This document shows positions 32,639-42,900 of a DNA stretch of 64,000 nucleotides, one piece after another (within the stretch, counting starts at the first letter, position 1; each line of letters starts with the position of its first letter). The position numbers and the translations under genes were made by a program. The notes beneath the pieces are model-generated. The model searched no databases. It had not been told where the DNA came from and saw nothing but the letters and a program-made list of their open reading frames with translations. The stretch is from Enoplolaimus lenunculus (lineage: Eukaryota > Nematoda > Enoplea > Enoplida > Thoracostomopsidae), in contig JASANG010001329.1 in NCBI GenBank assembly GCA_030248215.1, positions 1-64,000 of the forward strand. Reading direction: 5' to 3'.

Positions 32639-35600
32639 ATGGATCTGCCAAATTTCTTTTCTTTTTCCAGTTTAAATTGCAGATCCATTAAGCATTTTCG
32701 AAAAGTGTCGATAGTTTTTGAAAGGATAAAAGATTTGGATTTGATTTGTCTGCAAGAGACACATTTTAAAAACAATTGGGATGCAGAGATTTTTGATAGA
32801 ATTTTTTCACGCAATTTTAAAATATTTCACAGTTTCGCAAGCGAGGAGAATAGTAAAACAGGGGTAACGGTCCTTATAAATAGGACAGCTCCTGTTGGTC
32901 AAATTGAAAACATTTTTAATATTCAGGGTAGGGCGGTCACGATTGCTTTTAGTATTGGCTCTCTTTCTTTTTTCTTAATTGGTATTTATGCTCCCGCGAA
33001 CGGCGAGCAGCGAGTAGTTTTTTTCAACCAGCTGATGCAACAAGTGCAAAATTCGTTTTGGTTTGATTATAAATGTGTTATTATGTTGGGTGATTTTAAC
33101 TTAGTTGAGGACCCGGTTTTGGACCGATCACGGCCGTCATATGATCAGCAGCAAGGCCTGAGAGAGCTTTATTGTTTGAAGGAACTGTTGGTGATATCTG
33201 ATGTTTTTAGGGAGACACATCCAAATAAAAACGACTTTTTTACTTTTCTTTCAGACATTCATGGAAGTCAGTCTCGTATAGATCGGATTTATATGCCGGC
33301 TTTTTTACAACCGGGCGCTTTGTGTACCGCTCGCGCAGTGAACAAGACAGATCATAGGTTGTTTAGAGTTAAGATTCGCTTACCTAATTTAAAGAGAGGT
33401 AAAGGATACTATAAGATGAATACAATGCTTTTGGGTGAAGTCGGCGTACAGACCTTTGTTTTAACGCGGCTCAACCATTTAATGAACATTTCCACAGGGT
33501 TTTCTATGATGTGGGAAGTATTTAAGGCTGATGTTAAAACCTTCTTTGTAAAGTTGGGTAAAAATAAAGCTAAGGAACGCGACATGTTGAGGAAATCATT
33601 AGAGAGCCAAGTTATTAATGTACAAATGCTGATAGGACAGTATCCAAACAATCCGAATCTCAGATCGGGTCTTAAAAAGCTAAAAAATGAAATCGAATTA
33701 TTGAATGCATTTTATATTGCTTCTTGCAGGCATAATACGTACTACGGTAGTGAGGTAAATGACAACGCCTCTTTAGCAACAGTCAAGTCTCTTCAACGTA
33801 AGAGCTGGGAAGCCAGGCATATAAGCTCGATCGAAAGGTCTGATGGCACGTTAGTAACAGACTCAGATGCAGTTCTAGGTGAAATTACTGAGCAGTATTC
33901 CAACGTATTCAGATCGGAAGGGATAAGCGGAGAAGATCTCACTTTTTTTCTGGCACAAAATGGTCTTTCCAAGTTGAGTGAGGTGGAAAAAAATACTTTA
34001 GAGGGACCCATTACGTCAGTTGAAATAGCGAGCGCTATTAAATCTATGCAGGGTAAAAAGACGCCGGGATACGATGGTATTCCTGTTGAATTCTATTGGC
34101 TGTTTTGTGGAATATTATCTGAATTTTTGTGTAAAATGTATAACGCGTTCTTGGATGATTTTAAGCTCAATTTCTCCGCATATGATGGTGTTATTACCCT
34201 ATTATATAAAGGGAATGGAAGGAAAACGTGTCGCGATAATTGGCGGCCAATTACGTTGCTGAATATAGATTATAAGATTTTTACGAAAGTTTTGGCAAAA
34301 AGATTAGAATCGGTCATGAAATCTTTAGTCCACCCGGATCAGACAAGCTCGGTTCCCGACAGAATTATCCAAGACAGTGTTGCACATGTCATGTCTGTTA
34401 TTCATTATGCCAATGAAAGCAACGCAAAGGCGTTGCTGCTATCAGTTGATCACAAAGCCGCTTTTGATTTGGTGGAGTGGTCATTTATTTTTGAGACACT
34501 TAGGGTCATGAATTTTGGCGAAAACTTTTTAAACATGATCAAATGTATTTATAAACCCGGATGTACAAGATCATCTGTTATAGTTAATGGTTTTAAGTCA
34601 GAATTTTTTCATGTTTTCCGTGGAATTCGACAAGGGTGTCCCTTATCGCCGTCATTATATGTCATAACAGCGGAAGTGGTAGCTCATTATCTTCGAATAA
34701 CTTCAAGAATTTCGGGGATACCACTATACGGCATTAACACCCGAGTGACTAAGTTTGCCGACGACACTAATATTTTTCTAAGTAGGATTTCAGATATAAG
34801 TGTGGTTTTTGATGTTTTTGAAAAACTTCAAAAGGCCTCTGGCAGCCGACTAAAGGAAACTAAAACACAGATACTATTAATGGGCGATCTAAGGAACGCA
34901 CTTGTACCCCATCAATATGCACGCTTTATTGTTGAAAGAGTGAAAATTTATGGCCTTTGGTTTGATTCAAAGGGACTCGATGTTCCTGAAAATTGGATAA
35001 AGTGCTATGAAGCAATTGCAAGTCTTGAACAGCGAATACCGCCCCGAGGTATCTCTGTTTTTGGAAAAATCCATCTTGTTCACATTTATTTTTTGTGTAT
35101 GTTTAATTATTTGATAAAATTAGTAACACCCCCTGAGCAACTAGTGAAGGAAACTATCAATGTGGTTTATAAGTGGTTGTGGTACCCGTCCACCGCTAGT
35201 ATTATTAGAAGGGATATCCTGTTTTTACAACCTAGTCACGGCGGGATAAATTTCCCAAATATTTTTGTCAGACTGAAAGTTAATCGTTTAATGTTTTATA
35301 TTCGAATATTAAGAGGTACCGAAGTTGTGAGTTGGAAGAGATGTTTCGAACATTTCTTTCGGCAAGTTCAGTTTTCGACTAAACGTCAACTGAGACGCAT
35401 TGATGTACCGGAGTTATATAAAGAGATACGGATTGCAATGATTGAGTCATCTTTTAAAATGGATGGAAATTTTTGTTGGTTTTTTGGCGAAAAGTTATCC
35501 TTAAAAACAGTGTCGGCAAATAAATTGTATAAAATGTGGATACACGCTGTGTATAAGGGACTCATGCATCCTAAACATGTTTTTTGGCGAGACGAGCTAG

Positions 35601-36175
35601 GAGTTGAACCTATTTTTGTCGAGCGATCATGGATATGGGCAAAAGCGAAATATGTTGACGGCTCTGCGCGAGACGTCCATTTTAGGTTAAGACACAAGTC
35701 ATTGTATACTAATCACCGCACTAGTCATTTTACAGATGGGACAAATATATGTTCGTTTTGTTATTTGGATGGAATTGAAGTGCGGGAGGATAATGTTCAT
35801 GTGTTTATTTATTGTTTGCGGGCGCAAGAAATTAGTTTTTTCATTACTCCCGTTTTGCAACAGGTAGCTGGAGTAAATGAAATAACGATTTCGGATTTAA
35901 TTTTGGGACGAAATATTCACGACCCATTAAAGAGAATAGCTTTTAATTTCATCGTCCAACATGCACAATTGGCAATATGGAGTGCTCGATGTAAACTCGA
36001 GTTTAACAATGAAAATGTCTGTGTTGTTGATGTTTTTCAGGAAAATGTTTATAGAAATTTGTGCAAACTTAAGCTGTATCTAAAAGAAGAATGTTTTTTT
36101 AAGGTTTTTGGAACAATAACCCGACAGAATGATAGCATGCTGGGTTTTCGAATGTCTTTTTCTCAGCGTACCTGA
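32639..36175 (+). CDS. LINE ORF2: AP-like endonuclease and reverse transcriptase
   Basis: This 1178-residue protein nicks the target and copies the RNA at the nick. N-terminal endonuclease motifs: SLNCRSIK, QETH (Glu40), YAPANGEQ, GDFN (Asp152, Asn154), SRIDRIYM and TDHRLF (Asp238, His239). The reverse transcriptase includes NWRPITLLNIDYKIFTKVLA, HPDQTSSVPDR, LSVDHKAAFD, FRGIRQGCPLSPSLY and FADD (Asp708, Asp709). A C-terminal finger begins CSFC at 1038-1041, followed by HVFIYC. The DQT..VP.R motif, GCPLSPSLYV block and C-terminal finger place it in the L1/Tx1 group. The frame lacks RNase H, as usual there. It starts 54 bp after the ORF1 stop, so translation by reinitiation or internal entry is likely. 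All key catalytic residues are present. Confidence 0.95.
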   Translation: MDLPNFFSFSSLNCRSIKHFRKVSIVFERIKDLDLICLQETHFKNNWDAEIFDRIFSRNFKIFHSFASEENSKTGVTVLINRTAPVGQIENIFNIQGRAVTIAFSIGSLSFFLIGIYAPANGEQRVVFFNQLMQQVQNSFWFDYKCVIMLGDFNLVEDPVLDRSRPSYDQQQGLRELYCLKELLVISDVFRETHPNKNDFFTFLSDIHGSQSRIDRIYMPAFLQPGALCTARAVNKTDHRLFRVKIRLPNLKRGKGYYKMNTMLLGEVGVQTFVLTRLNHLMNISTGFSMMWEVFKADVKTFFVKLGKNKAKERDMLRKSLESQVINVQMLIGQYPNNPNLRSGLKKLKNEIELLNAFYIASCRHNTYYGSEVNDNASLATVKSLQRKSWEARHISSIERSDGTLVTDSDAVLGEITEQYSNVFRSEGISGEDLTFFLAQNGLSKLSEVEKNTLEGPITSVEIASAIKSMQGKKTPGYDGIPVEFYWLFCGILSEFLCKMYNAFLDDFKLNFSAYDGVITLLYKGNGRKTCRDNWRPITLLNIDYKIFTKVLAKRLESVMKSLVHPDQTSSVPDRIIQDSVAHVMSVIHYANESNAKALLLSVDHKAAFDLVEWSFIFETLRVMNFGENFLNMIKCIYKPGCTRSSVIVNGFKSEFFHVFRGIRQGCPLSPSLYVITAEVVAHYLRITSRISGIPLYGINTRVTKFADDTNIFLSRISDISVVFDVFEKLQKASGSRLKETKTQILLMGDLRNALVPHQYARFIVERVKIYGLWFDSKGLDVPENWIKCYEAIASLEQRIPPRGISVFGKIHLVHIYFLCMFNYLIKLVTPPEQLVKETINVVYKWLWYPSTASIIRRDILFLQPSHGGINFPNIFVRLKVNRLMFYIRILRGTEVVSWKRCFEHFFRQVQFSTKRQLRRIDVPELYKEIRIAMIESSFKMDGNFCWFFGEKLSLKTVSANKLYKMWIHAVYKGLMHPKHVFWRDELGVEPIFVERSWIWAKAKYVDGSARDVHFRLRHKSLYTNHRTSHFTDGTNICSFCYLDGIEVREDNVHVFIYCLRAQEISFFITPVLQQVAGVNEITISDLILGRNIHDPLKRIAFNFIVQHAQLAIWSARCKLEFNNENVCVVDVFQENVYRNLCKLKLYLKEECFFKVFGTITRQNDSMLGFRMSFSQRT

Positions 36176-36521
36176 TTTGTAGTTTGTTTTGAAACTAGGT
36201 TTCTTGTGTGCTTTTTAACATATTTGCTCTGAATAATATCCTTGCAAGCAGAGTAGAATAATGGGTAATTTTCAAGGACCTTTGTTATGTTATGATAATA
36301 TGTTGTTGCCTTCTTTGGTTTATATAATTGCTTTCGTTGATGTAAATGTGGTTTATCCTTTTAATAAAACCCGGGGTGTTCGGCAAACGAGCGCTTCGGA
36401 CTTAAACTTAAACTTTATTAAAATTGTTTTCATTATATGTGAGTGCTTAACAAATTTCAAGCCAACTTTTGGCCTAAAAAAAAATAGGGGGGGACGGTTT
36501 CCACTGGATTAGAAAAAAAAA

Positions 36522-37340
36522 AAAGACACGCCCTTACAAAAATTATATGGAGGCTTCTTCTGGGCTTCCCCCCCCCCCTGTGGGGGGGAGTACTCTTTAT
36601 ACTACCGCTTGCGGGCGGGACCACAAAAACCACAGAGATTTTCCCTCCTTTTCCGGCGACACACGCCGCCGAGGCCGCGGCGGTTATCGCCCCACCATCA
36701 CTACCAACTAAACCACACACACCCACCCACACACACCACTGGGTGGGGAGATTCTAGAAACCAAACAAGGGAGAGCACAACACAGAACAAGCCGCGCGCG
36801 TCCGCTGTCACACATAAAAACTATTAAGATCACGCACCGCCACCGCGACGAGGCGGCAGCAAAGCAACACCAAAACAACAAAACACCACCACCACCCCAC
36901 CCCCCCCTCCCCCCCTTCTCCCCGCACCAAAACTGAAATTGTAGGGAGCGCAAGAAAGGAGATAAAAAAAAAAAAAAAACAAACACACCACCCAAAACAA
37001 AACACACCGCGCACAACGCGGAGAAAAAAAAAAAACCAAAAAAAGAGCGCGCAACCCGGGCAACACCCCACGAAAAGCAGCGGAAGCCACAGTAGCCCAG
37101 GTGACGGCGACTAAAAACTCGCATAAACGCGAGAGGAATCGAACTTGCGTATGCATAAATCCAACTCAGCGCGATTAGCAAACGCGTGGGACAACGTTGA
37201 ACGCTAGCTTGAAAGCACGGCCGACTACTGGTCAGAGCGTAACGATTCCAGCCTAATGCAACGACTGCTAAATGCATTTGATATGCAATAGCAACATTTG
37301 CAATACCAATAACTTGGCAGTCAAGCTGGCGGTATGTAAG
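36522..37340. other. A+C-skewed, homopolymer-rich tract downstream of the LINE
   Basis: From about 36640 to 37070 the + strand is nearly all A and C (runs such as ccaccaccaccccacccccc and aaaaaaaaaaaaaaac), with few T. A c10/g7 hairpin (ccccccccctgtggggggg) lies at 36570-36590. Long minus-strand frames (up to 211 codons, rich in Phe, Val, Gly) arise from this composition and are not genes. At 37110-37215 the minus strand has a weak tRNA-Ser(GCT)-like stretch and a CTCGC-GTTTAT-GCGAG hairpin. Confidence 0.6.
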
Positions 37341-37572
37341 CACAGTTCGTTCTGTTGTTGGGGATTTTGACCTGGAAAAATTGGAATAAATGTCTAAGCG
37401 CAGGCAGGGGTGTAGAAGAGAGTAACAGAGTGGGACTTAATATTGAACATATACACGGGTCGGGTAAAAAATTTCAGTCGCGGGTTTACCCGTACGTTTG
37501 CATTATGCGGGTAAAACTGACAATTTTTATCCACGCCAAACTTCTAAGTGTTAAGGTGCAAAACATACAAAA

Positions 37573-37889
37573 AACTGCGGCAATGGCCCATTAACGAAAA
37601 ATTTTCAGTTTACTATCCATAACCCCTTCTCACATTGAGTTGCCTGCATGCAACTCAGCGCATTGTATATACGTTAAATAGTATATATTGCACCGTGTTT
37701 AACAATTGCAACACGTATACATAGTACTAAATCACCACAAGACGTGAGAGCCCCCTTGAGCTCGAGCGTCAAGCTCCTATAGCTGAGTGGTGATGGAATA
37801 CGCCTCCCACTCCAGTCAGTGGAGTTCGAATCCTAGCATAAAAGTAGGTCTCAGGGGAAATAGAAAATATTCATGTGAGAAAGGGTTAA
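37573..37889 (+). repeat. 316 bp dispersed repeat with tRNA-like module, copy 2
   Basis: This is the second long copy of the repeat at 7669-7984. The hairpin is kept in changed form (GAGTTGC-CTGCAT-GCAACTC, 37637-37656). The module tagctgagtggtgatgg..ggagttcgaatcctagca has good A- and B-box-like words. Confidence 0.7.
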
Positions 37890-38206
37890 GAGACCGTAGT
37901 AAAACTTCCACATGGCATAACCTGATATTGTCTTTTACTTTGTTTTGCAGAGTTATATCGGTGGTTTAATACTTCGGTTTGATATGTTGTTTCTGGTAAC
38001 CTTTCAAGTAATAAAATCCATTGGAGCTTTGTTGAAGTGCTAATCACTAGCGGTCTTTAAAATACTGGATTAACTTCAAGCGCGAGTAAAAGGTTGGTTG
38101 CAGTTAGGTCTTTTTAACTCGGGTATTCTTATTTATGTGGGTAAAGCGCGGGTCGGGAACTCCTTACCCTCATCCCACTTTGGTGTAGAAGGTGCAGGCA
38201 ACCTCT

Positions 38207-38417
38207 ACACTGCAAAACATGGTGAGTCACATTGACTCTCTCAGAAATAGGCTCTACGGGTCTACACTAACTGACTCAAATTCGTCTCCGCCAGAGTCAA
38301 ATTCGACTCACTCAGCCGCATGTTTGACTCGGACGGAGTCGAATTTGGCTCAGTTTGCGTTGTCCCGTAGAGCCTATTTCGGAGAGAGTCAATTGTACTC
38401 GCCATTTTTTGCAGTGT
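38207..38417. mobile_element. palindromic MITE with GACTC words
   Basis: Its arms pair over about 45 bp: ACACTGCAAAACATGGTGAG / CTCGCCATTTTTTGCAGTGT and gaaataggctctacggg / cccgtagagcctatttc. Between them lie repeated agtcaaattcgactc words in both senses. A left-truncated relative is at 60268-60398. Confidence 0.75.
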
Positions 38418-38991
38418 GCCCATCGAATGAGTATGAAAAAGTTATTTTGGTTAATGTGGTATATGTCAGCGTGAGACAACCCGACTAAAAACTGAACCAT
38501 ATAATACTTAATGTCCGTGGCTTGGCTGTGTTCTTATAAACCAGAGTTCTGGTTACGCCCTGGATCGCGCTTTCGTTGTCAGTTCAACATACTACCGAGG
38601 CACAAAATTTTCAAGAGGGGCAGGCAATATTTCAAATGATTTATGTATATCTATAAGGTTGAAACTTTTTTGGCAGCTGAACCCCTGGCCCACTAGTACG
38701 TGCCCGTGTAATAAGCGATACGTTAAACTGACGGCTTCGCTGAGATTATACGTGATTTGTAAATAGTTCGTTTTATTTGAAGATTGGCATATGCATTCGA
38801 TAATTTTGGACTGTTATAGAATGGCATATTGTGCCCAATGGCGAATCTATGTGGGAGGGCCACCCCGGCCGTGGCCTGGCCCGCCCAACAGCATCTCGAC
38901 AAAAATTATATAGAGGGTCAATTGCTGTTCTACGCTATTTATTGTTATTTCAGTGCAGTCTCGGATGATTTGTTGTTTTGTCGTCACTAAG

Positions 38992-39362
38992 CAGGGTGGC
39001 ACCGAACCAATAATTTCACTAATTCCGAACCTTGATTCTGAAATTGTTTTCATATAGATAAAAGTACATTTATATATTCTATAAAATCAACAGTGGCCAA
39101 TGCCAACAGTACAAGCCGAAAAATATGCAGTTAATAGAAACGTGTGAATTTTGAAATATGGAGAACAAAAATTCATTGAAAATAAATTGAAGTCCATAAC
39201 CACGAATGCTAAAACATTTTCCGAAAAAAGCAGGCAGTTCTAGAACCAGATGTTGCTGAAGCTGACTTTATTTTGCTTTTTCAAAACTGAATGGGCTTTC
39301 GTATCCGAGCCTTTAAATTTGTGCCTGTTTGAAGTCAGATCCGAACTTATGTTGCCACCCTG
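38992..39362. mobile_element. hexamer-box MITE (CCGAAC variant)
   Basis: The ends are CAGGGTGGCACCGAACC and GTTGCCACCCTG. Boxes are degenerate (attccgaacc, tatccgagcc, gatccgaac). The length of 371 bp matches other copies. Confidence 0.65.
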
Positions 39363-39604
39363 TTGTTTAGATCTAAATTGCGTTGATGCGGTACTTTTGT
39401 TTGTGATTCATCTCAATTGAACGAACGTAAAGAAGTCAATTTTATGGCAATAGTTCGCGGTGTGTGTGGGTTCAAAATAAGTTTATTACTTGTAAAATTT
39501 TGCCCCCCCCATTTCGAGATCCTAGATCCGCCACTAACTGTGCCTGTGAGTATCATGTGACATATGAATGTGATGTTTAATTTTTGTTTGTCTACCTTGT
39601 AATA

Positions 39605-39937
39605 CTGTAATTACCCGAATAAGAGGGGGGCTGATATTTATTTGGCCGCTCCAAAGGTACCCCTATTATTCGGTCACGGACTGTTATTTATTTTTAACCC
39701 ACGCTCCGCCACCCTTCGTTACTGATATGTATCCGGTACTGCAGTTATCCGTTGAATTAAACGTTATTTGTCTTGTGTCAGTAGCTATTACAATCGGGGT
39801 AATTGACATTATGGACTCTAATTAGGGTTAGAGACTCTATCCGCTTACGGACTCCTGTTAGGGATACCGACGCTTATTGATTGGGCTCACAATGGGGACC
39901 CCCTCTTATTACACCTCTCTTATTTGGGTCACTACAT
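39605..39937 (-). mobile_element. Tc1/mariner-type MITE (AATAAGAGGGG family), reverse copy
   Basis: The left end is CTGTAATTACCCGAATAAG and the right end cttatttgggtcactaca, flanked by TA. The inside is the reverse of 48865-49309 (gactgttatttatttttaac, ccacgctccgccaccctt). Confidence 0.7.
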
Positions 39938-42900
39938 TAGTCGAACAAAATTTCACGTTTACATTAAATACTTACTTATATGTAAAGCACTGCAATTTTA
40001 CCTGTTCGCCGATTCGTCAATGGAATATTTACGTAGAATATAGTTGTAAGCGCCTTGAAATAGCAAATGACATCCGGATATCATATCGATAAACGATGCG
40101 TTGGCAAGTAGCCAGTTTGAAGTTCGTTTGCGTAAACACCTAAAAATCAACAAAACAAAACCGTAAGTTACACAGAACTCGAAGAATAGGCACAATACTT
40201 CAAGTATTGTAGCGTGGGGATGTCTGAAATTTTTAAACGATAACCTCTTTTAAAGTTTATAGTACTTTTGTGCCTATGCTATTGTTATGCCCCTGTTATA
40301 TACATTGGCTCCCTTTTTAAAACGAGAAAAATTTTCATGTTTATCCCCCTGTCGTAATGTTGTGTTGTATGTATTTTTTATGTATGATTTTTATCCTAAG
40401 GGTTGTTGTAAAGCGTGTTAGCAGCGCTATGGGTTATGTTTTTGCGCTGCATGTAATATATTTAGCATGTACTGTGCTGACGGTTTTTTATCTGGTTTGT
40501 AGTGTGTTGAGGGCTTTACTATACAGCTTGCAGCGGTATATTAGATCGTAAGCGGGTTTAGAGTGCAGCTTACAACCGGAGTGGTCTTGGATGGTTCTTT
40601 GTAGTTTAAAATTCAGACTATGAGGCTCGCGCCATCTAAAACTATGTAGCACTTCAGAGTAAGCCTTGTAGAAATTTCTCCGCCCTTTTTTTCAGTTTAC
40701 CTTCTGGCTACTACTATTTTATGTTTCAACGCATTGTTTTGCGCTTATACCTTGAAATTGGTAGAGAGACATACTTTTACAATTTAGTTTTGTGATTTCA
40801 TGATGTAAATTTAAGGTTTCCTTACGGATTATGGTTAAGGTAGCGTGGTACTTTTTTACCCGGAATGAATTTTTGTTTTGAAGTACAGGAGGAACCTTGA
40901 AACAACCCTTGGAAGCCAAAACATGGTTTTTAGGTAAATTTTTGAAGTTTATAGTTAAAATTTTGTTTTGAAAGTCTGGGCTTTCGTCAAAATACAGTAT
41001 TTGAGAGTGTTTAGGCAATTTGAAAGATCAATTTTGTTTTTTAAAAAGTACTCTGGTCACAACAATATACTTTGGATTTTTGAGCTATTTTCAAAGTTTT
41101 AATTTTAATCTAAAAACTAAATTTTTATGTCAAAACAGCTTTTTGTTAGATTTTAACAAAATTTTAAGTTAGAAATTTTTAATAATAACTTGTCGTTGCG
41201 ATAAAATTAGCAGTCTTCAAACATTTTTGAAAAATTTAAAAATTTATCGTAAAATTCCTAGAACTCGATTAACCTTTCGATTTAGGAAAATATAAGCGCA
41301 GAACAAGTTGGGTTTGTGGGCTCAGTGTTATACGGGAGCCAGTTGCTGCCCGATGGCTTAGCGAATTTTGTGTTTTGGAGTTTATGATTTTTAGAGTTTT
41401 TCGCTTTTGGGGAGCGATTTGTTATAGTTGCACGCGAAGTGGACGTTTAGAGTCCGATAACTGTACTGTATTATTGAGACAAGAGTATTCGGAGCCCGTT
41501 GTGTACCGTAATTTGTGAGCCTAGAGTTTCTCAGTAGTTTTTGTGTGAATTGGAACTTTTGTGAAAATTAGTGTGCGAGATTTATTGCCAAGCCGGCTTT
41601 GGGAATTTTTTGTCACGCCAGAGAGTCTGTTGATTTAATTTTAGGATTGGAGTATCATTGCATACATACGAGAATTTCTTCCGCAAGGAGCTCCTAAGTT
41701 TCAAATAATATTTAACAAGTACGTAGTTGTGTAGTTTACCTGGTTAGACAAGAAGTTTCTTGGTTTATAGGATGTCGATTACAAGTATTTTGGAGTGTCA
41801 ATTAGTGCTATTTTGGGGTTTTAAATGCTCTACTGAGTTACCTAGTGTTCATAGTGTGAACTTTAACAGTGTTTTGTCCTTCAAGGGAGCCGTAATTTTA
41901 TTGTTCTATGTTTGGTTGCTGGATTCTGAAAATGTTATTTTGTGTTGCGTGATCTAAGACATTTTTGGGGCACTGAAACGTTTAAGCATTTGCTTCCACC
42001 ATAGGGCTTGAGTTTCATAAAGTTATTTAGATTTATCTTCTGTTGTATTTTTGTAAGAAGTATTGAGTTTGCGCATGCTTTGGTAACCTTCCAACTTAAT
42101 TAAGGAGTTGTTCTCCAGAGTGCTGAACGAATTGAATTTAATTTTTTAAGTTCGCGGTGTTACAGTATTTTGTAAAGTAACGGTTAAGTATCTCAATCCC
42201 ATTAATTAACCAAATTTGATTTAATACAATACAACATATAAAACACCATAGAAAGCATGCTTTACCAATGTTTAACTCGAACAAATTACCAAACCCACAC
42301 AAAATATTATCATCGCTAATCTTTTTACTTACCGGCAGTGCGAAGTACACCGTCAATAAAGACTATCTTAAAAGTTGTGGAAAAAGCTTAGGACCATTGC
42401 GGTAACCGAACTTAGGACGTCTTGCATCCAAGTCAAGCATGCAAACATTTTAGAGCAAGTAGTCCGTGCAACGCCTTATACCGGTATAGGTATATGTATA
42501 CTGCATAAGCATTGAAATCTTTTTACTTTACATACACTTATCTTGCACATATGCCGACGGCTGTCAAGCACTTAACCGGAATAACGTACAAAATTCAGCT
42601 TTAGTCAGCTAAATCACATCGGTAAAAACAGGTTATATCTGTGAAGTGCAATCACAGCAAAACATATCTCAATCTTACGTTTTTTAATAAATGAAATGGC
42701 GAAAATTTTTAAGAATATTTGACGTAAACAATTTTAAAACAAAACGAAAAACTTTGTTGCAACAGTTATACGCCGCAAATTTTTTTTGCTGGCAACGCTG
42801 ATCGTCGTTCCGGGTTACCTTCTACGACGCATAATGACCAAAATGAAAACATTTGCCAGCGTTGTGACGATAAAGAACGAAACACGAAGCATGAATACAA

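Larger units (their letters stand above)
30727..36521 (+). mobile_element. full-length-looking L1/Tx1-type LINE
   Basis: This is a two-ORF non-LTR retrotransposon with both frames open: ORF1 30812-32584 and ORF2 32639-36175. A 5' stretch contains a 12 bp perfect inverted repeat (TATTGATAATAT, 30731-30742 and 30767-30778). The 3' UTR runs to an A-rich end (ttagaaaaaaaaaaaa, about 36509-36521). Limits are inferred: the 5' limit from the end of the neighbouring MITE and the 3' limit from the A run; no target duplication was confirmed. Intact frames of 590 and 1178 codons imply a young copy. It lies about 0.4 kb beyond the LTV1 stop, same strand. Confidence 0.85.

Noticed and set aside
37110-37215. 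tRNA-Ser(GCT) gene on the minus strand
   Set aside because: The anticodon loop TTGCTAA looks right and a T-loop-like GTTCGATTCC follows, but T and acceptor stems do not pair; at best a relic.
36708-37343. 211-codon open frame on the minus strand
   Set aside because: It follows the A+C compositional skew (poly-Phe, Val, Gly runs); overlapping frames are open too; no motif.
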